Source of the DNA: Lentzea albidocapillata
Lineage (GTDB): Bacteria; Actinomycetota; Actinomycetes; Mycobacteriales; Pseudonocardiaceae
Assembly: GCF_000719115.1 (NCBI RefSeq)
Contig: NZ_JOEA01000036.1
Span: 1-51,878, forward strand
Length of the DNA: 51,878 nt
Direction of reading: 5' to 3'
Position 1 is the stretch's first letter. The number at the start of each line of letters is the position of its first letter. Below, one piece after another: positions 34,912-42,308 of the stretch. A model generated the notes under the pieces. That model ran no database searches and had not been told where the DNA came from. It was given only the letters and a program-made list of their open reading frames with translations. Made by a program: the position numbers and the translations under genes.

Positions 34912-35340
34912 ATGACTCGGTGGAAGACGGTCGCGGTGCTCGCCGCGGTCACCGTGCTCGGGGGCTGCTCCTCGGAACAGACGTGGGCCGCGAAACTCAC
35001 GCCGACCGGGCTCCCGCAGTTCGTCGACGCCGCCTGCGGTGGGCCGGGCGTCACGGCCATGTGGGTTCAGGCGGGCGAGAAGGAGATCTGGCGGATCGGG
35101 TTCGTCCAGCCGGCCGAGGTCCGCGAGCTCACCGTCGGCCAGAAACCAGGGGGCGCCGAGGAGAAGGTCGCCTGGCAGCGGCCGAACGGTGCCGAGCCGC
35201 TGCGGTTGTCCGTGCAGCGGGACGACGGCAGTACACCCGTCGTGGAGTTCACGCTCGACGGCCTGAAGGACGGCAAGGTCAAGTACGACGGCGACTACCT
35301 CACCGCGGACGACTTCACGAAGAAACGCGCGAAGTGCTAG
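34912..35340 (+). CDS. Putative small lipoprotein
   Basis: 142-residue protein starting MTRWKTVAVLAAVTVLGGCS. The lipobox VLGGC places the lipidated Cys at residue 20, so the mature ~123-residue domain would be anchored on the outer face of the cytoplasmic membrane. It is predicted beta-rich (EIWRIGFVQPAEVRELTVGQ, STPVVEFTLDGLKDGKVKYD) and has Cys at residue ~42 and at the C-terminus, which could form a disulfide. Function unknown. GAGGAG lies upstream of the ATG. It starts inside the region where the truncated Lrp gene's missing 5' end would be. Confidence 0.75.
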   Translation: MTRWKTVAVLAAVTVLGGCSSEQTWAAKLTPTGLPQFVDAACGGPGVTAMWVQAGEKEIWRIGFVQPAEVRELTVGQKPGGAEEKVAWQRPNGAEPLRLSVQRDDGSTPVVEFTLDGLKDGKVKYDGDYLTADDFTKKRAKC

Positions 35341-35373
35341 AAGGCCCGGCCGGGGAAATCCGGTCAGGCCTTC
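35340..35373. terminator. Bidirectional terminator after the lipoprotein gene
   Basis: GAAGGCC (35340-35346) pairs with GGCCTTC (35367-35373), with an inner CCGG/CCGG stem. It lies between the lipoprotein gene and convergent L,D-transpeptidase 1. Confidence 0.7.
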
Positions 35374-35383
35374 CAACGGCGAA

Positions 35384-35794
35384 CTAAGGCAGTACCTGCA
35401 CCTGCTCGCCGATCATCAGGTTGTCGTAGAACACGAGCGACGCATCCATGGTCATCCGGATGCACCCGTGGGACTGCACGGCAGTGTCACCCTGGTGGAA
35501 CGCGATACCGTTCGTGGTGAAGTACACCGCGTTCGGCATCGGGCCGTTGTAGGGGACGCTCCAGTCGTTCTTCACCTTGCGCAGCACCGAGAACGTGCCC
35601 ACCGGGGTCTCGTACCCCGGCTTGCCGTGGCTGATGGCCACCGGCCCGTAGCTCGTTTTGCCGTTGAAGACCAGCCACGCCTGGTTCGTGTGCTTCTGCA
35701 GGCACGCTCCGTTGTGGACGGTGCATCCCGCCTGAGCCTGTGCGGGAACCGCGAAGCCGAGGATCAGGAGCACCGTCGCGATCAGAACTCGCAT
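35384..35794 (-). CDS. Minimal secreted L,D-transpeptidase (YkuD domain), copy 1
   Basis: 136 residues: signal peptide (RVLIATVLLILGFAVPAQA) then a bare YkuD domain. The catalytic segment AVQSHGCIRMTM holds His and Cys, and FHQG about ten residues earlier supplies the other conserved His. Such enzymes form 3-3 peptidoglycan cross-links or attach proteins outside the membrane. It shares LRKVKNDWSVPYNGPMPNA exactly with copy 2. Unlike large mycobacterial Ldts it lacks Ig-like domains, so it may act on other targets. Last gene of a three-gene same-strand tandem array. Confidence 0.88.
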   Translation of the reverse strand: MRVLIATVLLILGFAVPAQAQAGCTVHNGACLQKHTNQAWLVFNGKTSYGPVAISHGKPGYETPVGTFSVLRKVKNDWSVPYNGPMPNAVYFTTNGIAFHQGDTAVQSHGCIRMTMDASLVFYDNLMIGEQVQVLP

Positions 35795-35850
35795 CTCGCA
35801 TCACCTCTCGGTAGTGGAGTAGCCACTATCGGGTGATTTCAATCATCGCC

Positions 35851-36258
35851 TCATGGAAGGACCTGGACGCGCTCGCCGGGGAACAGGTTGTTGTAGAAGA
35901 CCTCGGAGTCGTTCCAGGTGAGGCGCACGCAGCCGTGCGACTGGGAGTTCAGGTCGCCCTGGTGGAACGCGATGCCGTCGGTGGTGAAGTAGACGGCGTT
36001 GGGCATCGGGCCGTTGTAGGGGACGCTCCAGTCGTTCTTCACCTTGCGCAGCACCGGGAAGTTGCCCACGGGCGTGCCGAAGCCCGGCTTGCCGTGGCTG
36101 ATCCGGACCGGGCCGTAGCTCGTCACGCCGTTGAAGACCAGCCACGCCAGGTTCGTGTGCTTCTGCACGCAGGCTCCGTTGTGGACGGTGCAGCCGGAAG
36201 CCTGCGCGGGCAACGCGAAGCTAAGCAGGAACAGGGCCGTGATGGCCAGAACTCTCAT
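35851..36258 (-). CDS. Minimal secreted L,D-transpeptidase (YkuD domain), copy 2
   Basis: 135 residues: signal peptide (RVLAITALFLLSFALPAQA) and YkuD domain with the catalytic SQSHGCVRLTW motif. It is closest to copy 1 across the whole length, with the same CTVHNGAC start of the mature domain, whose two Cys could pair. Separated from copy 1 by 57 bp and from copy 3 by 10 bp, so probably co-transcribed. The shared mature N-terminal CTxxxGAC motif in all three copies is unusual and suggests a common structural disulfide beside the catalytic Cys. Confidence 0.88.
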   Translation of the reverse strand: MRVLAITALFLLSFALPAQASGCTVHNGACVQKHTNLAWLVFNGVTSYGPVRISHGKPGFGTPVGNFPVLRKVKNDWSVPYNGPMPNAVYFTTDGIAFHQGDLNSQSHGCVRLTWNDSEVFYNNLFPGERVQVLP

Positions 36259-36267
36259 AGTTGATGA

Positions 36268-36810
36268 TCATGAGACCACCTGGACGGTGTCGCCAATCGA
36301 AAGGTTGTTGAAGTAGTACTTCGCCGACGGCGGGTCCAGGTGGATGCAGCCGTGCGACGGTTCGGTCAGTGAGCCCTCGTGGAACGCGATGCCGCTCTCG
36401 GTGAAGTACGTCGACCACGGCATCGGCGCGTTGTACGGCCGGCTCCACTCGTCCTTCACCTTGCGCAGCACCGGGAAGTCGCCGAGCGGCGTCTCGAAGC
36501 CCTTACGGCCGTGGGTGATCGGCGTCGGACCGTAGACGATCTTGTCACCCCGGACGACCCAAGTCTGGTTCGTGGAGAGCTGGATGCACGCGCCGTCGCT
36601 GATGGTGCACGGCGTCGGCTTCACGACGGGAGGCGGCGGCGGGGGCGGCGGCGGGGCGGGCGTCGACGAAGGCGTGGAAGGCGGTGTCTCGGAAGAAGGC
36701 GCCGAAGACGCCGACGAATGCGGTGGCGCCGCTGGAGTCTCGGCCCTGACGGCCCCCTGCGCGCATCCCGCCACCGACATCAACGCGACCGCCACGAGCA
36801 GCATCCTCAT
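36268..36810 (-). CDS. L,D-transpeptidase lipoprotein with Pro-rich linker, copy 3
   Basis: 180 residues: MRMLLVAVALMSVAGCAQGA contains the lipobox SVAGC (Cys-16), so unlike copies 1 and 2 it should be membrane-anchored. A Ser/Thr/Pro linker of about 50 residues with an uninterrupted run of ten Pro reaches to a YkuD domain (CTISDGACIQLSTNQTWVV, catalytic TEPSHGCIHLDP). First gene of the array. The anchored long-linker form plus two soluble forms suggests division of labour in the cell wall. The ATG at 36810 is preceded by AGGGGGG. Confidence 0.88.
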   Translation of the reverse strand: MRMLLVAVALMSVAGCAQGAVRAETPAAPPHSSASSAPSSETPPSTPSSTPAPPPPPPPPPVVKPTPCTISDGACIQLSTNQTWVVRGDKIVYGPTPITHGRKGFETPLGDFPVLRKVKDEWSRPYNAPMPWSTYFTESGIAFHEGSLTEPSHGCIHLDPPSAKYYFNNLSIGDTVQVVS

Positions 36811-36881
36811 CGCGTACCCCCCTGGTTGTTCCATCCCTTGCCGAAATAGACGATGAGAGGTCTGCCCAGGTTGCAACGCGA

Positions 36882-36916
36882 AGGTCCGCCTCCCGTAACA
36901 GTTGGGAGACGGACCT
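36882..36916. terminator. Terminator hairpin downstream of the serine protease gene
   Basis: AGGTCCGCCTCCC (36882-36894) and GGGAGACGGACCT (36904-36916) form a 13-bp stem with one mismatch and a 9-nt loop, located between the protease stop (36948) and the L,D-transpeptidase array start. Confidence 0.75.
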
Positions 36917-36947
36917 CGGAATGCGTTTACCGATCTACCGAGTCAGT

Positions 36948-37718
36948 TCACACGGTGCCGGCGTACTGGCTGATCCACGAGCGGAAGTACGGGACGTCCA
37001 CGTAGATCGACGGAGCGGTCGCGCAGGTCGCGCCGCCACCGGAGCGGCTGGTCGCGCCGATGAGCTCCCAGCGGCCACCCACGGACTTCACCTGCGGGCC
37101 ACCCGAGTCGCCGTAGCAGGCGCCCTTGTTGCCACCGGTGTTGTTGGTGCAGATCTCCGAGGCGCCGCTGATGCCGGCGCAACGGCTGTCCGTCACGATC
37201 GAGGTGTTGAGCTCCTGCAGGGTGATCGGAGCACCACCACAGCCACGGGTCGGGCAGGTCTGGCCCCAGCCGATGATGCGGGTCGCGGTGCCGACCGGGC
37301 CGGACGCGGCCGACACGGCCGCGGGAGCCTGGCTGACCGAGGTGTTGAGCTGCACGAGCGCCAGGTCGGCGGACGGGTGGTTGATGATCCGCGACGCGCC
37401 GGTGGTGGTGCCGCCGCTCGTGCGGTTGGTCGTGCCGATCCGGGTGCGGACCGTCGACGCGGACCGGCCCTGGACGCAGTGCTTCGCCGTCACGACCCAG
37501 TTGGCCTTGATCAGCGTGCCGCCGCAGAAGTGGCTGCCGGAGGTGCTCTGCAGGGAGACCATCCAGGAGTAGACCTGCGTGGCGTTGGTGCCGCCGACGA
37601 TCATCGGCGAGACGTCGCCGTCAGCGGTGGGAGCCGGAGCCGCGGTGGCCGCAGCGGCCGAGGCGAGCAGAGCGCCCGCGGCCACGACGACTGCGGAGAA
37701 CAACGAACGTGCCCTCAT
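36948..37718 (-). CDS. Secreted trypsin-like serine protease (S1 family)
   Basis: 256 residues. Signal peptide with an Ala-rich core (residues 1-27) and a short propeptide ending near DVSPM, then the mature N-terminus [18 protein letters not shown] of chymotrypsin-fold enzymes. The catalytic triad is visible: His in [10 protein letters not shown], Asp in [10 protein letters not shown], Ser in [10 protein letters not shown]. Six or more Cys form the usual disulfides. GDSGGP with an upstream small residue pattern (ACYGDSGG) leaves the S1 pocket preference uncertain. Its promoter region contains several GTCAC repeats. Likely an exported degradative or developmental protease. Confidence 0.92.
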   Translation of the reverse strand: MRARSLFSAVVVAAGALLASAAAATAAPAPTADGDVSPMIVGGTNATQVYSWMVSLQSTSGSHFCGGTLIKANWVVTAKHCVQGRSASTVRTRIGTTNRTSGGTTTGASRIINHPSADLALVQLNTSVSQAPAAVSAASGPVGTATRIIGWGQTCPTRGCGGAPITLQELNTSIVTDSRCAGISGASEICTNNTGGNKGACYGDSGGPQVKSVGGRWELIGATSRSGGGATCATAPSIYVDVPYFRSWISQYAGTV

Positions 37719-37783
37719 CGTTGAGTTCCTTTCCTGAACCCGGCGCAGGGTTGCCGGGGTCAGGTCGGAAACTAAGGACGAAA

Positions 37784-37817
37784 GTCACTTCGTCACTAGG
37801 GTCACTCGGAGGGTGAC
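37784..37817. promoter_or_regulatory. GTCAC repeat cluster upstream of the serine protease gene
   Basis: GTCAC occurs at 37784, 37792 and 37801 and its complement GTGAC at 37813 within 34 bp, 66 bp upstream of the protease start codon. Repeats about 8-12 bp apart suggest a multi-site operator; TCGTCACTAGGGTCACT is the densest part. Confidence 0.4.
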
Positions 37818-37847
37818 TGTCCGTTGACGGTTCACAGATTCACAGAA

Positions 37848-38888
37848 CTACGGCAGCGGCTGCTGCACGTGCTCGGGCAGGTCGAAGTCCACCGAGGCGT
37901 ATTCGCGCAGCTTGTGCAGGCTGTGGAAGCCGTCGATCATGCGTACGGTGCCGGACTTGGAGCGCATGACGATCGACTGGGTGGTGCAGCCACCCGCGCG
38001 GTAGTGCACGCCGCGCAGGAGGTCGCCGTCGGTCACGCCCGTGGCGCAGAAGAAGACGTTGTCGCCCGAAACAAGATCGTTCGTGGTGAGCACGCGGGAC
38101 AGGTCGTGGCCCGCGCCGATCGCCTTCTCGCGCTCCTCGTCGTCCTTCGGCCACAACCGGCCCTGGATGGCGCCACCGACGCACTTGAGGGCCGCCGCGG
38201 CGATGATGCCCTCGGGAGTGCCGCCGATGCCGACGAGCATGTCCACGCCCGACGTGGGGCGCGCGGCCGCGATCGCACCGGCCACGTCACCGTCGGAGAT
38301 GAAGTGGATGCGGGCGCCGGCCTGGCGCACCTCCTGCACGATCTGCTCGTGCCGGGGCCGGTCGAGGATGCAGACGTTCACGTCGGACACGTCGCTGTGC
38401 TTGGCCTTCGCGACGCGGCGGATGTTCTCGGCGAGCGGCGCGGTGATGTCGATGACGTCGGCCGCCTCCGGGCCCACGGCGAGCTTCTCCATGTAGAACA
38501 CGGCGGACGGGTCGAACATCGCCCCGCGCTCGGCCACCGCCAGCACGGCCAGCGCGTTCGGCATGCCCTTGGCCATCAGCGTGGTGCCGTCGATCGGGTC
38601 GACCGCGACGTCGCAGTCGGGGCCCTCGCCGTTGCCCACTTCCTCACCGTTGAACAGCATGGGCGCCTCGTCCTTCTCGCCCTCGCCGATCACCACGACG
38701 CCCCGCATCGAGACGGTGTGGATGAGCTTGCGCATCGCGTCGACGGCCGCCCCGTCGCCGCCGTTCTTGTCGCCGCGTCCCACCCACCGGCCCGCGGCCA
38801 TCGCCGCCGCCTCGGTGACGCGCACGAGCTCCAATGCCAGGTTCCGGTCGGGGGCTTCGCGACGTCGTTCCGCGGGGGTGTTCACCAT
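37848..38888 (-). CDS. glpX: Fructose-1,6-bisphosphatase class II
   Basis: 346-residue GlpX, the sole gluconeogenic FBPase type in many actinobacteria, hydrolysing fructose 1,6-bisphosphate to fructose 6-phosphate. Family motifs: [30 protein letters not shown], the metal-binding [15 protein letters not shown], and [10 protein letters not shown] with [16 protein letters not shown]. Family-typical length. ATG at 38888. It lies between the protease and xseB, matching glpX near xseB-xseA in the mycobacterial order. Monocistronic appearance, 68 bp after xseB. Confidence 0.96.
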   Translation of the reverse strand: MVNTPAERRREAPDRNLALELVRVTEAAAMAAGRWVGRGDKNGGDGAAVDAMRKLIHTVSMRGVVVIGEGEKDEAPMLFNGEEVGNGEGPDCDVAVDPIDGTTLMAKGMPNALAVLAVAERGAMFDPSAVFYMEKLAVGPEAADVIDITAPLAENIRRVAKAKHSDVSDVNVCILDRPRHEQIVQEVRQAGARIHFISDGDVAGAIAAARPTSGVDMLVGIGGTPEGIIAAAALKCVGGAIQGRLWPKDDEEREKAIGAGHDLSRVLTTNDLVSGDNVFFCATGVTDGDLLRGVHYRAGGCTTQSIVMRSKSGTVRMIDGFHSLHKLREYASVDFDLPEHVQQPLP

Positions 38889-38955
38889 TGCGCGCCTCCA
38901 TGCGACTACTCAGCGTGCCGGATTTTGTGATCGGCAACTGAATCCTTGCATGGGA

Positions 38956-39186
38956 TCACGCTTCGGAAACGTCCTCCTCGACCACAGCGAGAGCTGCATC
39001 GATTCGCTCGCGCGCGCCGGCGAGATGCTGCTCACAAGTCTTGGCGAGCGCTTCACCGCGTTCCCACAACGCCAGGGAGTCCTCCAGCGACAGGCCGCCG
39101 GCCTCCAGCTTGCGGACCACCTCGACGAGTTCGTCGCGGGCGGCTTCGTAACCCGGTGAAGTGTCCCGGGTGGTTTCCGAACTCAC
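38956..39186 (-). CDS. xseB: Exodeoxyribonuclease VII small subunit
   Basis: 76-residue helical subunit that wraps the XseA large subunit; together they degrade single-stranded DNA. The conserved segment is [20 protein letters not shown] followed by [23 protein letters not shown] start at 39186 overlaps the stop of the preceding small gene by 4 bp (GTGA), so translation is coupled. The C-terminus is acidic (VVEEDVSEA). Confidence 0.94.
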   Translation of the reverse strand: MSSETTRDTSPGYEAARDELVEVVRKLEAGGLSLEDSLALWERGEALAKTCEQHLAGARERIDAALAVVEEDVSEA

Positions 39187-39551
39187 GCGGATTGACTCCT
39201 CAGACGACTCAGCACGGTCGCGACGGCCAGGTCGTAACCGACCAGGGCCTCCGCGAACTCCTCGCCGTCACCCTCTCGCACCGCCTCGTCGATGAGCGCC
39301 TCGGCCTCCGCGACGCGCCGGTACTGGACCATGCCGCCAATCGCCGCGCGACCGGAAATCACGGTGGCCTCGCTCAGGTCGTGCAACGTCAGGATCAGCG
39401 TGCGGCGGTCCGTGGTGTCGCAGTCGCCCACCATGGCCGTCCAGCAGTCCGCCGCGGCGCGGTTCGCCGCCTCCGCCTTCGTGTGCAGGCCCGAGCCGCA
39501 GGAACCCGCCGCCTCCATGGTGAGGGGCAGGAACACGGCATCACGCATCAT
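39183..39551 (-). CDS. Hypothetical protein between xseA and xseB
   Basis: 122-residue protein ([20 protein letters not shown] start) of unknown function with a central helical region ([60 protein letters not shown]). It has three Cys in its first 40 residues. It overlaps xseA by 11 bp at its start, with GGAGG inside the xseA end, and xseB by 4 bp. The tight overlap on both sides makes it a candidate functional partner of exonuclease VII, or an unrelated gene hitch-hiking in the operon. xseA and xseB are usually adjacent in actinobacteria, so the insertion is notable. Confidence 0.7.
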   Translation of the reverse strand: MMRDAVFLPLTMEAAGSCGSGLHTKAEAANRAAADCWTAMVGDCDTTDRRTLILTLHDLSEATVISGRAAIGGMVQYRRVAEAEALIDEAVREGDGEEFAEALVGYDLAVATVLSRLRSQSA

Positions 39552-40791
39552 CGGTACCTCCCCCTTCCCCGTCGGTTTCCGGACCGACGACCGCGGCCCG
39601 CACTGCTCCGTCAACGACGCGTACCCGCAGCTGTGTTCCGCTCGGCGCATCTGAGACAGAACGCAACACGCCGTCGAGCCCGTCAGGTGTGACGAGTTGC
39701 ACAACGGCGTAGCCGCGGGCCAGCGTGGCGGCTGGTCCGAGGGTCGTCAAGCGCGCTTTCGTCCCCGAGAGGTGGACGTCCTCCCGATCGAGTCGTTGCG
39801 TGACGGCCCGGCGACCTTGCTCGCGAAAACGCCGCACTTCCTCGGAACGGCGCTCCAGCGGGCCGTAAGGATCCGAAAGTACTGGTCGGGAGCGCAGTGA
39901 GTCGAGCAGTTTGCGCTCTCGATCGACCCAGCCGTGCAGCGCGCGGCGGCCCCGATCGCGCATCTGCCGGACGCGTTCACTCTCTTCAGCGACATCGGGA
40001 ACCACCCGTTTGCCAGCATCGGTCGGCGTCGAACAACGCACGTCAGCAACGTGGTCGAGCAGCGGGGTGTCCGGTTCGTGGCCGATCGCCGACATGACCG
40101 GCGTGCGGCACGAGGAGACCGCGCGGCACAGCGCCTCGTCGGAGAACGGCAGCAGGTCCTCCACGCTGCCGCCGCCGCGGGCGATGATGATCACATCGCA
40201 CTCGGGGTCGCGTTCCAGAGTGGACAGTGCGGTCATCACCTGGGTCACGGCGGTCGGGCCCTGCACGGCGACGTTGATGACGCGGAAGTGCGCGCCGGGC
40301 CAACGGTTCCGCGCGTTCGTGAGCACGTCGCGCTCCGCCGCGGACGCCCGGCCGGTGATGAGGCCGATCTTGTTCGGCAGGAACGGGGGACGGCGCTTGC
40401 GGCGCGGGTCGAACAGGCCCTCGGCGTGCAGCAGCTTGCGCAGCCGTTCCATCCGGGCCAGCAACTCGCCGATGCCGACGGCGCGGATGTCGTCCGCCCT
40501 GAGGCTGAGCGTGCCGCGGTTCGGGTAGAAGCTGATCTTCCCGTGCGCGATGACCCTGCTGCCCTCGGTGAGCTGCAGCTCGCGGATCATCGAGGCGTTG
40601 CAGGTGATCGACATGGACATGTCGACGCTCGGGTCGCGCAACGTCAGGAACGCCGTGGAACTGCGCGCGTTGAGCTGCGTGACCTGACCCTCTACCCACA
40701 CGTCGCCGAGCCGGTTGATCCAGTCGAGCAGCTTGCGGGCGACCGTCCGCACCGGCCACGGGTTCTCCGGCGTGGATTTCGCTTCACTCAC
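39541..40791 (-). CDS. xseA: Exodeoxyribonuclease VII large subunit
   Basis: 416-residue XseA. An N-terminal OB-fold ([20 protein letters not shown]) binds single-stranded DNA; the catalytic core includes [40 protein letters not shown] and [20 protein letters not shown], followed by a coiled-coil arm that recruits XseB and a C-terminal YAVVQL strand. GTG start at 40791 overlaps the upstream gene's stop by 4 bp. The C-terminal Asp/Gly-rich tail overlaps the next gene. Confidence 0.95.
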   Translation of the reverse strand: MSEAKSTPENPWPVRTVARKLLDWINRLGDVWVEGQVTQLNARSSTAFLTLRDPSVDMSMSITCNASMIRELQLTEGSRVIAHGKISFYPNRGTLSLRADDIRAVGIGELLARMERLRKLLHAEGLFDPRRKRRPPFLPNKIGLITGRASAAERDVLTNARNRWPGAHFRVINVAVQGPTAVTQVMTALSTLERDPECDVIIIARGGGSVEDLLPFSDEALCRAVSSCRTPVMSAIGHEPDTPLLDHVADVRCSTPTDAGKRVVPDVAEESERVRQMRDRGRRALHGWVDRERKLLDSLRSRPVLSDPYGPLERRSEEVRRFREQGRRAVTQRLDREDVHLSGTKARLTTLGPAATLARGYAVVQLVTPDGLDGVLRSVSDAPSGTQLRVRVVDGAVRAAVVGPETDGEGGGTDDA

Positions 40792-41300
40792 GACTGCGTT
40801 TGACCCCCCTCTGGGGCACTCACCGTTCGGATCCTGCGATTGAGCATGCCCACGAACTCAGGCCGCGACTCGTGCGCCTTCTCGTAGCGCAGCAACTCCT
40901 CGAGCTGCTCGGCGTCGAGGTTGCGCAGCCGGGCGCGCAGCTGGGCGATCGACAGTTCGTCGTACATCGGAAGGAACTCGGGAACCTCGGCGATCGCGCG
41001 CACTTCCTCCTCCCACGGGTCGTCCGCGGGAGTTTCCTGAGAAGTCGTGACGGGCGTCTCCTCGTCGTCGAAGGTCGCCCACTCCGGTTCATCCTCCACC
41101 GGCCTCAGTCCGGAGAGGACGTCGTCGCCCTTGATGGCGAGTTCGGTCACATGCTGCTGCACGCGCATGGACAACTGCATCGCCTCGCTGACCACCGTCA
41201 ACGGGAGTCCGGCGAGCTGCTGTGGCAGCTTGCGGGCCTGTTCGAGGGCGGTCACCGCCAGGCCGGCGGCGATGCGGACACCCAGTGGCAGTGGCTTCAT
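40788..41300 (-). CDS. Rv1109c-like protein (annotated in relatives as lipid-droplet-associated)
   Basis: 170-residue protein with an amphipathic N-terminal region ([40 protein letters not shown]) that could associate with membranes or lipid surfaces, an acidic middle and a C-terminal helical segment [20 protein letters not shown] with [19 protein letters not shown]. The C-terminal block resembles a short three-helix protein-interaction unit found in this family. It is the first gene of the overlapping minus-strand operon with xseA, an unknown gene and xseB, and divergent from ispH. Its function is uncertain; the lipid-droplet label rests on family annotation I recall. Confidence 0.75.
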   Translation of the reverse strand: MKPLPLGVRIAAGLAVTALEQARKLPQQLAGLPLTVVSEAMQLSMRVQQHVTELAIKGDDVLSGLRPVEDEPEWATFDDEETPVTTSQETPADDPWEEEVRAIAEVPEFLPMYDELSIAQLRARLRNLDAEQLEELLRYEKAHESRPEFVGMLNRRIRTVSAPEGGQTQS

Positions 41301-41351
41301 GCGTACTAGCCTGCCGCAACCGCGTCTGAAATGCCTAGGACCGGGCCTGGG

Positions 41352-41357
41352 TACCCT
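41352..41357 (+). promoter_or_regulatory. Candidate -10 element of ispH (leaderless)
   Basis: TACCCT ends 6 nt before the ATG at 41364, so the predicted transcript start coincides with the start codon. There is no ribosome site in the gap. Confidence 0.5.
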
Positions 41358-41363
41358 GGGGCC

Positions 41364-42308
41364 ATGCCCAAGCGAGTCCTGTTGGCGAAGCCGCGTGGTT
41401 ACTGCGCGGGCGTTGATCGTGCCGTCGAGACGGTCGAGCTCGCCCTCGAGAAGTACGGCGCTCCCGTCTACGTGCGCAAGGAGATCGTCCACAACAAGTA
41501 CGTCGTGGAGACGCTGTCCGACCGCGGCGCCATCTTCGTCAACGAAACGGACGAGGTTCCTGAGGGCGCACTCGTCGTGTTCTCAGCACACGGCGTGTCG
41601 CCGGCCGTGCACGCCGAGGCCGAGCAGCGGTCGTTGCGCACCATCGACGCCACCTGCCCGCTCGTGACGAAGGTCCACAAAGAAGCGGTGCGGTTCGCCA
41701 AGGAGGACTACGACATCCTCCTGATCGGCCACGAGGGACACGAGGAGGTCGAGGGCACCGCCGGTGAGGCGCCGGACCACGTCCAGCTCGTCGACACCGC
41801 CGAGGACGCCGCGACCGTCGAGGTGCGCGACCCCTCCAAGGTGATCTGGCTGTCGCAGACGACGCTCTCGGTCGACGAGACCATGGTGCGCGTCCGTCAG
41901 CTCAAGGACCGCTTCCCGGATCTGCAGGACCCGCCGTCCGACGACATCTGCTACGCCACCTCGAACCGCCAGACCGCGGTGAAGACGATGGCGCCGTCGT
42001 GCGACCTGGTGCTCGTCGTGGGCTCGAAGAACTCCTCCAACTCGGTCCGGCTGGTCGAGGTCGCGCTGCAGCACGGCGCCAAGGCCTCCTACCTGATCGA
42101 CTACGCCAAGGAGGTCGACCCGGCGTGGCTCGAGGGCGTCGAGACCGTCGGCGTCACGTCGGGCGCGTCGGTGCCGGACCTGCTGGTGATGGAGCTGCTG
42201 AAGTTCCTCGAGTCCCACGGCTACGGCGAGGTCGAGGAGATCACCACGGCGAACGAGCGCATCACGTTCTCGCTGCCGCGGGAGCTCCGCAAGGACCTGG
42301 TTCGCTAA
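41364..42308 (+). CDS. ispH: 4-hydroxy-3-methylbut-2-enyl diphosphate reductase
   Basis: 314-residue IspH (LytB), the last enzyme of the MEP pathway, producing IPP and DMAPP. The three Cys ligands of the [4Fe-4S] cluster are in [25 protein letters not shown] and [11 protein letters not shown]; the conserved [19 protein letters not shown] and [14 protein letters not shown] motifs bind substrate. It supplies C5 units used by the cis-prenyltransferase encoded at 23,470. ATG at 41364, probably leaderless; its 3' end overlaps the convergent WD40 gene by 4 bp. Confidence 0.97.
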   Translation: MPKRVLLAKPRGYCAGVDRAVETVELALEKYGAPVYVRKEIVHNKYVVETLSDRGAIFVNETDEVPEGALVVFSAHGVSPAVHAEAEQRSLRTIDATCPLVTKVHKEAVRFAKEDYDILLIGHEGHEEVEGTAGEAPDHVQLVDTAEDAATVEVRDPSKVIWLSQTTLSVDETMVRVRQLKDRFPDLQDPPSDDICYATSNRQTAVKTMAPSCDLVLVVGSKNSSNSVRLVEVALQHGAKASYLIDYAKEVDPAWLEGVETVGVTSGASVPDLLVMELLKFLESHGYGEVEEITTANERITFSLPRELRKDLVR

